From contig NC_134680.1 of NCBI RefSeq assembly GCF_024713945.1, positions 4,798,001 to 4,862,000 on the forward strand: 64,000 bases of DNA. Reading direction: 5' to 3'. A program made the position numbers and the translations under genes. Shown one piece after another: positions 1 to 10,266 of the stretch. How positions within the stretch are numbered: the first letter of the stretch is position 1; every line of letters starts with the position of its first letter. This DNA is from Dermatophagoides farinae (lineage: Eukaryota > Arthropoda > Arachnida > Sarcoptiformes > Pyroglyphidae). The notes under the pieces are model-generated. The model was not told the DNA's origin. It did not search any database and saw nothing but the letters and a program-made list of their open reading frames with translations.

Positions 1-1039
1 GTAAACAATCGGTTACGATGGCCAAAAATTTGAAATTATCTCGTCGTAAAAGGGCAACCATTTTCTGCAAACCACCGGCCATTCTGACGGCAATTTTGGA
101 TCCTTCTTGATGAAGTAAAAGATTGTGCAATGTTGTTATAGCATAAAACAATACGGATTCGACTGGTGATGATAATAATTTAACCAATGCAACAATACCG
201 CCCGATTTGAAGATGGTCAACAGGCCTTGTCGATGTTGTGATAGAAGATGTAAAACAGCAGCGGCACTTTTTGTCGTATCAACATCGTTACTTTGAGACA
301 TAACACGTATCAATGCATCGACCATTTGTGGTGAATTCATAATGGCATGACGAGAAGCTTCTTTCTTTGATAGCTGGTGTACCATCATTGCTGCTTGGCC
401 AACGACAACCTGATCTTCATCATTCAATAATTTAATCAATTCAGGTATGGCACGTGTTGCAAGATCAGCATCATCTTGATAATTAATCAAATTAACAACG
501 GCATGTTTGAGCATCTGTGATGGTTCAGCCAAACGTTGTACACTTGTCGCTTGATTTGGATCAAATTGTGTTGATGGTATTTCCATACCTTCATCCATTG
601 TTTCAGGAAACATAGCGGCACGTACACGTTGTGATCGTGTTTGATTTAATTCATCAACAACTTGTTCATCAGCAAATGCTTCACCAAATGTTTGATCCCA
701 ATCAAAACCCATATTATTTGGATCATTCATATCTTCTTCATTGACCGACATTGACGGTGTCATTGGATTCGATTGTCCACAAGAATTGAAACCAGAATCA
801 ACACCAAGATAGCCGCCATGATTTGACCAACATTGTTGTTTTTGTTGATCATTCATTGTCATTGTACCATTTGGTTGCCCATTTAAAGCTGTTTGTCCCG
901 GTTGTTGTTGTGGATTCGATGATGATTGTGGTTGTACACCACCGCCATTCGTCATTTTCATTGTTGTATTACCAGCACTACCACCAACAACACGATTCGA
1001 TGGAACCGGTGGTCCACGATTTGGTTGTTGATAGGACAT
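1..1039 (-). CDS. arm: Armadillo / beta-catenin, N-terminal part (runs off the left edge)
   Basis: Beta-catenin links cadherins to alpha-catenin at adherens junctions and is the transcriptional effector of Wnt signalling. The frame starts at an ATG (1039) and stays open for 346 codons to the window edge, so the C-terminal part is missing. A Gly/Asn/Gln-rich N-terminus leads to a phosphodegron, DSGFNS at residues 81-86, fitting the beta-TrCP consensus DSG-hydrophobic-x-S. The alpha-catenin-binding segment [17 protein letters not shown] lies at about 139-154, and armadillo repeats begin near residue 182 ([19 protein letters not shown], then [28 protein letters not shown] and [16 protein letters not shown]). 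These are nearly identical to animal beta-catenins from memory. No intron is seen in this part. The gene is divergent from the dehydrogenase that starts at 3091. Confidence 0.96.
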   Translation of the reverse strand, partial: MSYQQPNRGPPVPSNRVVGGSAGNTTMKMTNGGGVQPQSSSNPQQQPGQTALNGQPNGTMTMNDQQKQQCWSNHGGYLGVDSGFNSCGQSNPMTPSMSVNEEDMNDPNNMGFDWDQTFGEAFADEQVVDELNQTRSQRVRAAMFPETMDEGMEIPSTQFDPNQATSVQRLAEPSQMLKHAVVNLINYQDDADLATRAIPELIKLLNDEDQVVVGQAAMMVHQLSKKEASRHAIMNSPQMVDALIRVMSQSNDVDTTKSAAAVLHLLSQHRQGLLTIFKSGGIVALVKLLSSPVESVLFYAITTLHNLLLHQEGSKIAVRMAGGLQKMVALLRRDNFKFLAIVTDCL

Positions 1040-3090
1040 TTTTTTTCGTTTTATTCACACTTTGTGAAAGTTATATGTTATGTGCTATGATGATGATGAT
1101 TATAATGAATGAACGGAACGTATATCGGCAATAATAATATAATATAACTTTATTATTTTGGCACACAGAATTTAAAAAAAAAACAATAAAAAAAATTGAA
1201 ACGATAAATAAATTCCACAATCCAAAGAATTTATTATTGTTATTATTCGAATCGAAAAAGTTGATTCAACTTGACAGAATCAAAACAAGTGTTTGTGTGT
1301 ATATTGAGCTCATTATTATTATTTTTCTTTACTCAATACCGATGATGATGATGATGATCCGACGAAGAAGCATAGCATAACATTAAGCAGTTGTCCGTAG
1401 TTTTTCTCGCGTTCGCCATTCATTCTATCTGGATTTGTAGTAAAAAAAAAGGGAGGAGTTCCATTTTTTTTCAGTCAACGTTTGTGGCGCCCTCTCCTGA
1501 TCAACCCAGAATTATTGTTAGCCGATAGATGATATATCTTTTGGCTTACAAAAAAAAAAATTTGTTCTTGTTGGTGGTGGTTAGACGTTCAACGTTCGAC
1601 GTTGTTGTTCAAAGTCCACATTCCACATTTATTATTTTTTTTTTTGCTCGATCCTGACATGTTGTTTGACCACTATCATCTATTTGATCATTGTTGTTGT
1701 AGTCAGGTCATGCCTATTCGAGTTGAAATGTGATGAATGATAATTTTAAAGAGAGAAAAATTTTGTTTAGAATCAGACCATGTCTTTTTTTTATATTACA
1801 TTTGGACTAATAGACCTTGAACTTTGACAATGGTAGAATAAGTTAATGGCCACATAGTGTTGTTATTTATGAATAAAATTCCAATTTTGAAAGTGATTCT
1901 TTAAATCCGGATTATTATTGATTTCAATTCGTACTACACTATCGATTCCCCAATTACCGAGTATTGTTGTTGTTCGAGCCGCCCGACAAAAAAAATATCA
2001 AATTGATTGGAATGATGAAAAACATAAAATCTTATCATAATGAATGAATGAACGTACGAACAAAATAAAGGCTTAGTTTCTTTTTTTTGAGAATATTTTC
2101 GGTGATGATGAAAAAAAAGCTTAATTAAAAAAAAATGCAAATGACAACCAACGGATACATGAAAGATTCTGTTTTGGAATTTTCTGTTTTTTTTGTTTCA
2201 TTCGAATTGAATTCAACGTAATACCATCCAAGAGATTTGAAAAATTTATTATCCATTATTGATGGTTATATGGCCTATTTCCATTTTCAAATGAAGATCA
2301 TCATCACCATTTTCTGGTTTTACCAAATTTATAGTAGCATTTTTTTTGTTTGTTTGTACATATCAATATACTTGACCACTTTCATTCGTGCCTTTTTTCC
2401 TGTATTCAAAAAAAAAAAGAAAGTCGTCAATCAATTTTTAGATTTCGGTTAGAAGAAAAAAATTGACTAACCATCATTGTCAAGTTATATATGTAATGAT
2501 GATGATGGTGGTGGTGGTGGTGGTGGTTTTCAAGTTGATCAATTTATCAGCGGTCGTCTAGCATCTTTTGATCTTTGAACTTATCTTATATGATGATGAT
2601 GGTGGCTATTTTTATATATTACGTAAATAATTCAGTTAACAATTTTGTAATGTTTTTTTTTTTGGTTTGAATTTTCGGTTTTTTTCATTTTTTTCCAATT
2701 CAAATCGAAATAAACGGCAAAATAAAGGTGTTTGCCACATTTCATTTCGTTTCGTTTCATGAGAGAGAGAGAAAGAGAGATGGATGGATCAATCGTTAAC
2801 ACATGTTTTCTTGTTTCGGTGATCCAAAGAAAGCAAAGTGGACACCATATAGTTGTTGCCCATTTTGTTGTTGGATAAATTTTGTAATCCCGATTTGAAA
2901 AAAAGGAGATTTTTTCCATGGAAAAACAAAAAACCATTTCTTCATCAGTATCGGTCAGGTGATCATCATCAACAAAATCAGAGATTTTAAAAAATTGGCT
3001 GATCAATCAAAAATTTGTTCAATTAACGGTGTTTGTTTGTTTCTTTTTTTTCGTATGTGAAACGGTTCGATTTTTTTTTTTTTTGCATCA
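1040..3090. other. Intergenic region between armadillo (-) and the SDR gene (+)
   Basis: This should hold the 5' untranslated regions and promoters of two divergent genes. I see AT-rich sequence, poly-T and poly-A runs, a (GGT)n tract near 2498-2527 and a short GA-rich tract near 2761-2780. No open frame here has protein-like composition and I recognise no RNA gene. A transcription start for either gene cannot be placed from sequence alone. Confidence 0.6.
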
Positions 3091-4369
3091 ATGGCTCCAC
3101 CATTCATTAATGTTCCATCATCGATCCAAACATTCACACCGAATACATTTTCATTGATGGATAATGATGATGATGATGGTTCTACATATGAAATTGATCA
3201 TGAATCAAAATATCAATTCAAAACATCAGCTATAATTACCTGTTTTCATTCATTGATTGATTCGAATATTTTATTCATCAGTTTATTGTTGATTACAATA
3301 ATCATTTCATTTACAGCACTTTATTACGTAATCATTGTACGAATATTGTTGGAAAAAATTCGTCGTGACATTGATGATGATGATATAAAAGGAAAAACTA
3401 TTATAATTACCGGTGCAAATCAAGGTATTGGTGCAATGGTTGTACGAAATTTAGCTAATCGTGGTGCAAGAATCATATTACTTTGTCGTGATATGGATAA
3501 AGCACATGAAATTGTTAATGATATTTTAATGGCAAATCCAATAGCAGAATTATCTGTTCATCATATTGATCTATCATCACAGGCATCCATACGTGTTTGT
3601 GTTAATGAATTATTAAAACTGGAACCAAGAATCGATTGTTTAATCAATTGTGCAAGTGTTGCATTCATACCTGGTGTTGAACCTACAAAATCAATTGATG
3701 GTTATGAACTTCATATGGCTATTAATTATTATGGACATTTTTTACTTACATTTCTTCTCAATGAACGTATGAAACAAACGGCTAAACAATATGAAACTAT
3801 TGGTAAAGTGATCAATGTAGTTTCAATTCTACATCGATGTATGTGTCACATACACACACACGAACACATTTCAAAAAAATATCGATCTGAATGATTGATT
3901 TTGATTTTTTTTTCTCTTCTTTAATTTCCATTTACGATGATAATAAATAGGTGGTAAAATCCATATGGTCAATTTAAATCTGGATAAATCCTATACACCG
4001 TTTCGTGCATATAGCCAAAGTAAATTAGCTCTGATGATGGCCGGTCGTGAAATGGCAAAACAATGGAAATCATCGAATATTCGTGTTTATAATGTTGATC
4101 CAGGATTTTCAATGACACAATCACATTATCAAAATTTATATCCAGCATGTAGAAAAATATTGACCATATTCGGTTGGTTAATTGGTTTTCATTCAAATAC
4201 AAAGGCTGCCGAACAAATTGTTCGTTGTGTAATTGATAAACAAATTGTACATCAAAGTGGTTATTATTATAGAAATGGCCAACATATGACACCGAGTCAA
4301 CGTGCATTGGATGATCGTATGGCACAGAATCTTTGGGCACATACAATCACTGTTTGTAATCTGTTATAA
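3091..4369 (+). CDS. Membrane-anchored short-chain dehydrogenase/reductase (retinol dehydrogenase-like)
   Basis: Two exons, 3091-3838 and 3951-4369 (donor GTATGT, acceptor AAATAG), give 388 residues. An acidic N-terminal stretch (residues 24-40) precedes one hydrophobic membrane segment at about 59-83, then a Rossmann fold opening with the cofactor motif TGANQGIG at 107-114. LCRD (about 130-133) resembles the NADP-preferring turn of RDH/WWOX-type SDRs. The catalytic triad is visible: Ser245 in VVSILHR, then Tyr270 and Lys274 in YSQSK. DPGFSMT fits the usual PG motif after the active site. The usual NNAG motif reads NCAS (186-189), which is a departure. The family reduces or oxidises retinoids, steroids or lipid carbonyls with NAD(P)(H); the substrate here is unknown. 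The C-terminus lacks obvious extra domains. Confidence 0.88.
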
Positions 4370-4637
4370 TTATGGTATGTCTCATTTTTTTCGAGGTCAA
4401 TATGGCCGTATTTTTTTCGCGATTTTTTTTACATGATTCTTTTATCTGAAATGAAAAAAATAAACAAAAAAAATTCCGGTCACATTGTCTATGAAGGGAA
4501 TATTGGCATATGTTTTCATTGAATGCTTTTCCGTTTTGTGTTCATATTAAAAAAAACAACCATACATAACTGTAGCAGCGCTTCAATCAAATGTTTTTTT
4601 TTCATCATTCAACATTCATTTTCGAATTTTGTCAGCC

Positions 4638-5193
4638 ATGAACTGCCGTCAATTTCATTCAAATATTGATAATAATACGATTCCAATCAATTTATTGAAT
4701 ACAATGAATGATATTGATATGAGAATAAATCCATCATCAACCTGGGATGTATATTTTCGTCATTATTATGATATGTTTTTACAATATTTTTCAATGATGG
4801 ATGAAATGCGTAAACAAAGCGAAGCGCAACAATTCAATTTTCAGCAGCAGCAATTAGAACAATCCTTAAATACGCAATATTTGGAATATTGACAATCGAA
4901 AATACTTTGATGATAACCGCGTTGATAATGGTGGTGGTAACATTTGTTATGACCAGATTACATCACCATCATTGTCTTCGTTGTTACCACCAATGAAACA
5001 ACGAATAGTAAAATCAACACGAAAACGTATCCTGATCAGTGTTTTTGATCCACAATCTGATCATGAACAACGCGAATCTTATGGACAAACAACAACGGTA
5101 ATCGACGACGACGATGATGATGATAAAAAAGTGTATGAAAATTGTAAAAAATTCAAATCACATAATTCCAGAAATCGAAAGAAAAGGCGATAA
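4638..5193 (+). CDS. Unrecognised small protein, reading frame broken by one base
   Basis: An ATG at 4638 opens a frame that stops at 4890-4892. A second frame, one base on, is open from 4870 to a stop ending at 5193. Skipping one base between about 4870 and 4892 gives a single product of about 184 residues. The first half has an aromatic-rich stretch (STWDVYFRHYYDMFLQYF) and a Gln-rich run. The second half has SSLLPPMKQRIVKSTRKR, an Asp run and a very basic end (NSRNRKKRR), suggesting a nuclear or RNA-binding protein. No family is recognised; the YFRHYYDMF stretch faintly recalls the N-terminus of Gemin8, but this is unverified. It lies 143 bases before NRDE2 on the same strand. It could be a small gene with a sequence error, a decayed gene, or two chance frames. 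Confidence 0.4.
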
Positions 5194-5336
5194 TTTTCGA
5201 CCATGCTACTAGATGGCTGTAGTTTTGGATGTTTATTTGTTTTTCTGCTTCGAATTTTACACGTTTTTTTTACATTTATATATTTTTGATGATTGTAAAC
5301 AAAAGAAACGATGATTTTTCCACATAATTCGACAAT

Positions 5337-8300
5337 ATGACTGATAATAATGATAATAAATCTTTTTGCCTTTTTCCATCGATATCATCATCATCATCAA
5401 AAGCCGGTGTCGATGGCCATAATACATCGTCGGTCACATTATTCCCAAGTGTTGCATCATCGACAACGACAGTTCCAATAATAACAACATTGCCACAATG
5501 TTCAAGCTTTCGACAGAATATTGATCTTATCGATAAGGATGATGATAATAATCCAACTTTGGTGAAATCTTCGAACACTGTCGTAATTGATTTGAGCAGC
5601 AATGATGATTCAAATTCCAGCGTCGAATTTATTAGCAAACGTAAGAAAAACTTGAAGAAAAAAAGGTAAACATAAACATCGTCGACATGAGAGAAAGAAA
5701 AAACCTGAATCATTGTCAGTAGAACGAGAAGTATATGACAATAGCTATCTATCATATCTGCCGAAAGGATCAAAAGCAAATTTTATCGAAGACATACCGA
5801 ATTTACGTCCAGAGCATGCATTTCGTTTAGATCGAAATGGTGATAAAAATAATCGTGCATTTGATAAACTTTATGAACGTTATGTTCCTAGATATCATTC
5901 CAAACATGTGATACGTTTATATCATCGTCAAGAATCCAGTGTTGATGAAAAAAAGAAGAAAAAAATTCAAAGATATTTTCTACGAAAAAAAAATCTGAAG
6001 CTGAAATCCACTACCACAAATAACGGCAACTTTATCTATCCAAAAGATAATGTTGTTTTCAGCCAAACAAATATCGATTATATTCGTTTGATTGAAATCG
6101 ATGATCTCGTGGAATCTGCATCGAATATTAAGATGGCAACTACTGAACAGCCGAAAATTCGATTCGAATCCTTGAAAGATGTGGAACAAATACGTCAACA
6201 ACAGCAACAAGGTCCACAAACATTACCATCTGTACAGCAATTATTAATGGAATTGACACGAATATTTAATCAAAATCTTTATGAAGATCGGACCAGTGTA
6301 GATAAATGGATTGATTTTATTCACTTTCAAGACCTGACCTATTATCATGGTGTCCATTCATTTCATGTTGATGATGAAACACGAAACAATGATACGACGA
6401 CGTCAACATCATTGGATAATGAAAAAACAATGAATCGTAAAAAGCGAAAATTTTGTGCTGAAAAAAAATTTGATATCTGTACAAAAGCTTTGGAATATAA
6501 TTGTCGTTCGGTGAAATTGAATCTAATACGATTGAAATTATTGAGCCAATATTCAAATGAATTACAAAAAGATTGCCGTCAAGTAGATGATGAATGGAAA
6601 AATCTTTGTTTTTTATTTCCAAATGCACCAGAAACCTGGTTCGAATGGATTTATCATTCAATGCGATCTGAACGAATGACGAATTTTAAATTTAATCGTA
6701 CAAGAAAAATATTCAAACAAGCATTTAGTGCATTAAGTCGTAAACAATTGGAAGGACAATTTCGTTCGCATCAAATTGAATTAAATGAATTGGAATCGAT
6801 TCTAGTGAATTTGACGGAATTTATGGCCGAATTTCTTCGTTCAATTGATCAATACGAGAAAGCTGTTGGAATATATCAGGCATTGATTGAATTCAATTTG
6901 TTTACACCGGATGAAATTGATTTCAACGCATCGATCGATGATTGGATAATGTTATTCGAACAATTCTGGGATTCTGGTGTACCACGCATCGGTGAATATT
7001 CGGCATCAGGTTGGCTACGATTTCAGAAAAATATAATGAAAAAAATGATCAATATAATACAAATGAAAGATGAAAGAAATTTCGAAAAATTTGGCACAGA
7101 AACATTGATGAACGATTGTGAAGATCGAATTATTTCTCAAGTGAAACAATCATTATCTGATGATGATCGATTAAAATCATTATGTTGGTTACACATGGAA
7201 CGAATGCGTCATCAATTACATTGGCTACCAATCAATGTACAAATGTTGCCTGAAAATCATTCGATGGATGATGTTGAAGATCCAGAACGAATCGTTATAT
7301 GTGATGAAGATCTTCGACCGTTTCTATATCGATTACGAAATCTTGAATCAAAATTTGCATTATCATTAAAATTTCTACGATTTTTGGGCATACCTTTCAT
7401 TCAAAATGGTTTGAATTCAGCATATTCAACCAGCTGTTTTGAAATGGAATTTTCACCGATTCATCATCTTGTGCAGAATAATCAATGTACAATGGAAACA
7501 AAATTGTTCGAAAATTCACATAGATTCAACAATAATCGTTATGGAAATTATTCCGAATCATTTGTATTGAAACGTTTTGGACTGTTGGATAATTATCGTT
7601 TACCATTATGTACGGATATTATTGATGAATGTGATCGATTCTATAGCCAATCATATCAGGCTTTTGTAGATAATGTTTTTGAAAAACTTATTGATCAATT
7701 TATCACAACTACTGATTACCAAATTCAATTAACATTACTTTGGATTCAATTTAAAAGACAATTATTCCAACATAAACAAATAACATTGATAATGTTTAAG
7801 AAATTCTTTAAAGAAATTTTACGAAAATATTCAAACGACATGGAAAATGGTTTACATTTTTATCATATTTATGGCCAATTTATGTCCGAATGGGATTTAA
7901 TCGAATCGATAAAAATCTATTCAACAACAATACAATTGATTCCTACGCCAATGCATGCACCGAATCTTTTACGATTAACATTAAGTTTTGTTCGAATGTT
8001 ATTGAATTTGGATTCGATTCTTGATCAATTTTTAACCGGATCATCATCATTGATTTCATCAATCAATTTATTACCACGTTCAGCGAATAAAACACATAAT
8101 TTAGATGTAAATAATTGTCAACAGATTGCATTGAATACATTGATAGCTGTGATAAACAATGATACATCATCATTATCATCGTCAACAATGGAACAACAAT
8201 ATCGAAATAATCCTGTACAAATATTGAAAGCAATACAATCGATTCAATGTAAATGGACACGATATGAAAGTAAACAATTGGAACATGTTCATGCAATGAT

Positions 8301-9909
8301 ATTTTTACTTTACCTTAGTGGTGATAGCTGCTACCATCAACAACAACAATCATATCAACAATTTATTGAACAACAAATGCAACCAGATTCTATGATTGAA
8401 TTTATTCATTCATCATCGTCATCATCATCATACAATGATCAGCATTCAATGGATAAAAATTTGGAGCGAAGTTTTTTCATTCTTTACATACAACTATTAT
8501 TACGTGATCATATTGCAAACAATCACAACAACAATATTATAACTACTATCCGTCATATTCGTTCCATTGTTGATCGTGCCGTAACATTATTTCCATCTGA
8601 TTCATTATTCTTAGCTATTTTGGCTAGATTAGAACAAAGATTTACTGTAATGACAAAAAGTCGAAAATTTTTTCATGATTACATCTCCAATACAGCTGGA
8701 CAGCTACAGAATTATTTGATGAAAAAATATCTAAACAACAACAACAACAACAATGAACAACAATTTAATGATAATTCTGGCCACACCATTGAAGCAATGT
8801 ACAATATATTTATGGCCACATTGCATTCAGAATTTCTTATTTTGGATAAAGCTACATCAATTGCAGAAGGTATTTATTCCTTTTTTTTAATTTTTTTCTG
8901 TTATTTGAGGACCATGAAAACTCAATAGATTCATCTCCCAGTAAAAAAAGCCGTTATTCAAACTTCCAGAATCGAATAAAGTAGTTCAATTCTTTCCATT
9001 CGAATTCCAAGCTTTTCCACTGAAAGCCCCAAATACCATTGAGCTTGACCAACGATCCAACTTGAATCATTAGTCCGTCCCCTACAAAAATTCTCGACCT
9101 GGTACCCGAGTATCAATCGAGCCCGATTATTTTCCTTACTTTGTGGTCTCAGCACAAAGACAAAGACACACACACCCACTAAAATTCGTTTGAATAGCCA
9201 TTCAAATAGCGTTTGTTTATAATTTTTCATTACAGTTTTTCGTTACAATTTCTATCGATCATAAACCACAGCTTATTTATCATTTAGATACCCTTTCATG
9301 AGGCTATTTTAGTTTAGCTAATTTTTTTGTATTTGATTGTCGAGAATCTAATTTTAAATTAATTGAATTTTTTTCTAATTTTCTCATTCAATTAGATGAA
9401 TCGGGCTATGATTATCGAAATGGATTAATCAATCGGATACGTAATCTATTTGAACGTGCATTGAATTATAATAATAATGATAATGATGGTAGTGGTGATC
9501 ATCATCATCATGGATCGATTGATTGGCTTCTTGGAAGATCATTGGCACATTGTCCAATTATTTGGAGATTATTCATACGTTTTGAGGTTAGAGATTTATT
9601 TATTTTTTTCAGTGAATTAACAGTTTTGTTTTTTTTCTGTTATTGTCAAACAATTAGGAACATGAACGTCGACGTAATAATCGATCGAATGATTCGGCAT
9701 TCAATTCAGCCATCCTTTATAGAGCAATGCAAATGTGTCCAAATCATAAACAATTATATATGGACTGTATACAGTTAATGCCGAATGATTGGAAAAAATT
9801 GGTCGATATTATGATGGATCAACAGATACGTATTCGTACAACTGTTGAAGAGATTGATCTATACCTACAGATGGATAAAACAATGGCGAATTTATCGAAA
9901 GAATTTTAA
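5337..9909 (+). CDS. NRDE2: NRDE2 homologue (nuclear RNAi / RNA exosome-associated factor)
   Basis: Exons are 5337-8869, 9396-9586 and 9658-9909. After skipping one base in an A7 run (5658-5664) the total is 1,324 residues. NRDE2 acts in the nucleus: in C. elegans it is needed for nuclear RNAi, and in human cells it binds the exosome helicase MTR4. Visible features: an N-terminal LFPS segment like the start of human NRDE2, a Lys/Arg/His-rich stretch (KHKHRRHERKKK), the family motif FIEDIPNLRPEHAFRLDRNG near residues 145-165, the repeat-domain opener VDKWIDFIHFQD near 321, a long HAT/TPR-like helical region, and the conserved end (CPIIWRLFIRFE, then LYRAMQMCPNHKQLYMDCIQL). Without the skip, the first frame ends in TAA at 5667. 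No GT..AG intron there restores phase, so an indel is the likelier cause. Exon borders are GGTATT/ATTAG and GGTTAG/ATTAG. Confidence 0.88.
8870..9395 (+). other. NRDE2 intron 1, unusually long, with an odd-composition core
   Basis: At 526 bases this intron is much longer than the 71-base second intron of the same gene. Its middle (about 8935-9225) is less repetitive and more GC-balanced than the flanks, with no ATC repeats. A minus-strand open frame of 90 codons (8958-9230) crosses it but resembles no protein I know. A decayed insertion is possible; I see no clear terminal repeats. Confidence 0.6.
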
Positions 9910-9919
9910 GATTTGAAAA

Positions 9920-9925
9920 AATAAA
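9920..9925 (+). terminator. Polyadenylation signal candidate for NRDE2
   Basis: AATAAA stands 11 bases after the NRDE2 stop codon, with T-rich and G/T-containing sequence following. This implies a very short 3' untranslated region, plausible for such a compact gene. Confidence 0.5.
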
Positions 9926-10235
9926 GTTTCAAAAATTTTTGTAAATAAAAGATCCACCGGATTTAGTGACATCTATCGATTGATGGCTAGAAACAATATG
10001 GATATTTTGTTTATTATTTATACATACATGTTTATTATTTATACATACATACATGGTTTTATGTTTATAAACAAAAAAAAAAAAAAAAAATCAAAACTGA
10101 AACCAAGAAAAAAAAACAACTGCAATTTTTTGTGACCTTCAATCGAAATAGCGAAAAAGGGATTTTCTCTTCGTGAAAGTTGGCATGAAAAAAAAACAAC
10201 TGCAATTTTTTGTGACCTTCAATCGAAATAGCGAA

Positions 10236-10266
<31 letters not shown>

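Noticed and set aside
823-1134. Plus-strand frame of 103 codons opposite armadillo
   Set aside because: It is the antisense shadow of the strongly conserved armadillo frame.
5666-5722. A tiny intron explaining the NRDE2 frame switch (donor GTAAAC at 5666)
   Set aside because: The AG positions available within 65 bases (5719, 5722, 5728, 5731) do not restore the downstream frame, and the skipped stretch encodes the family-like KHKHRRHERKKK.
5276-5779. Minus-strand frame of 167 codons across the NRDE2 start
   Set aside because: Antisense of the NRDE2 first exon; no family resemblance.
8958-9230. Minus-strand 90-codon frame inside the NRDE2 intron as a gene
   Set aside because: No recognisable protein family and no splice or start context; kept only as an odd-composition segment.
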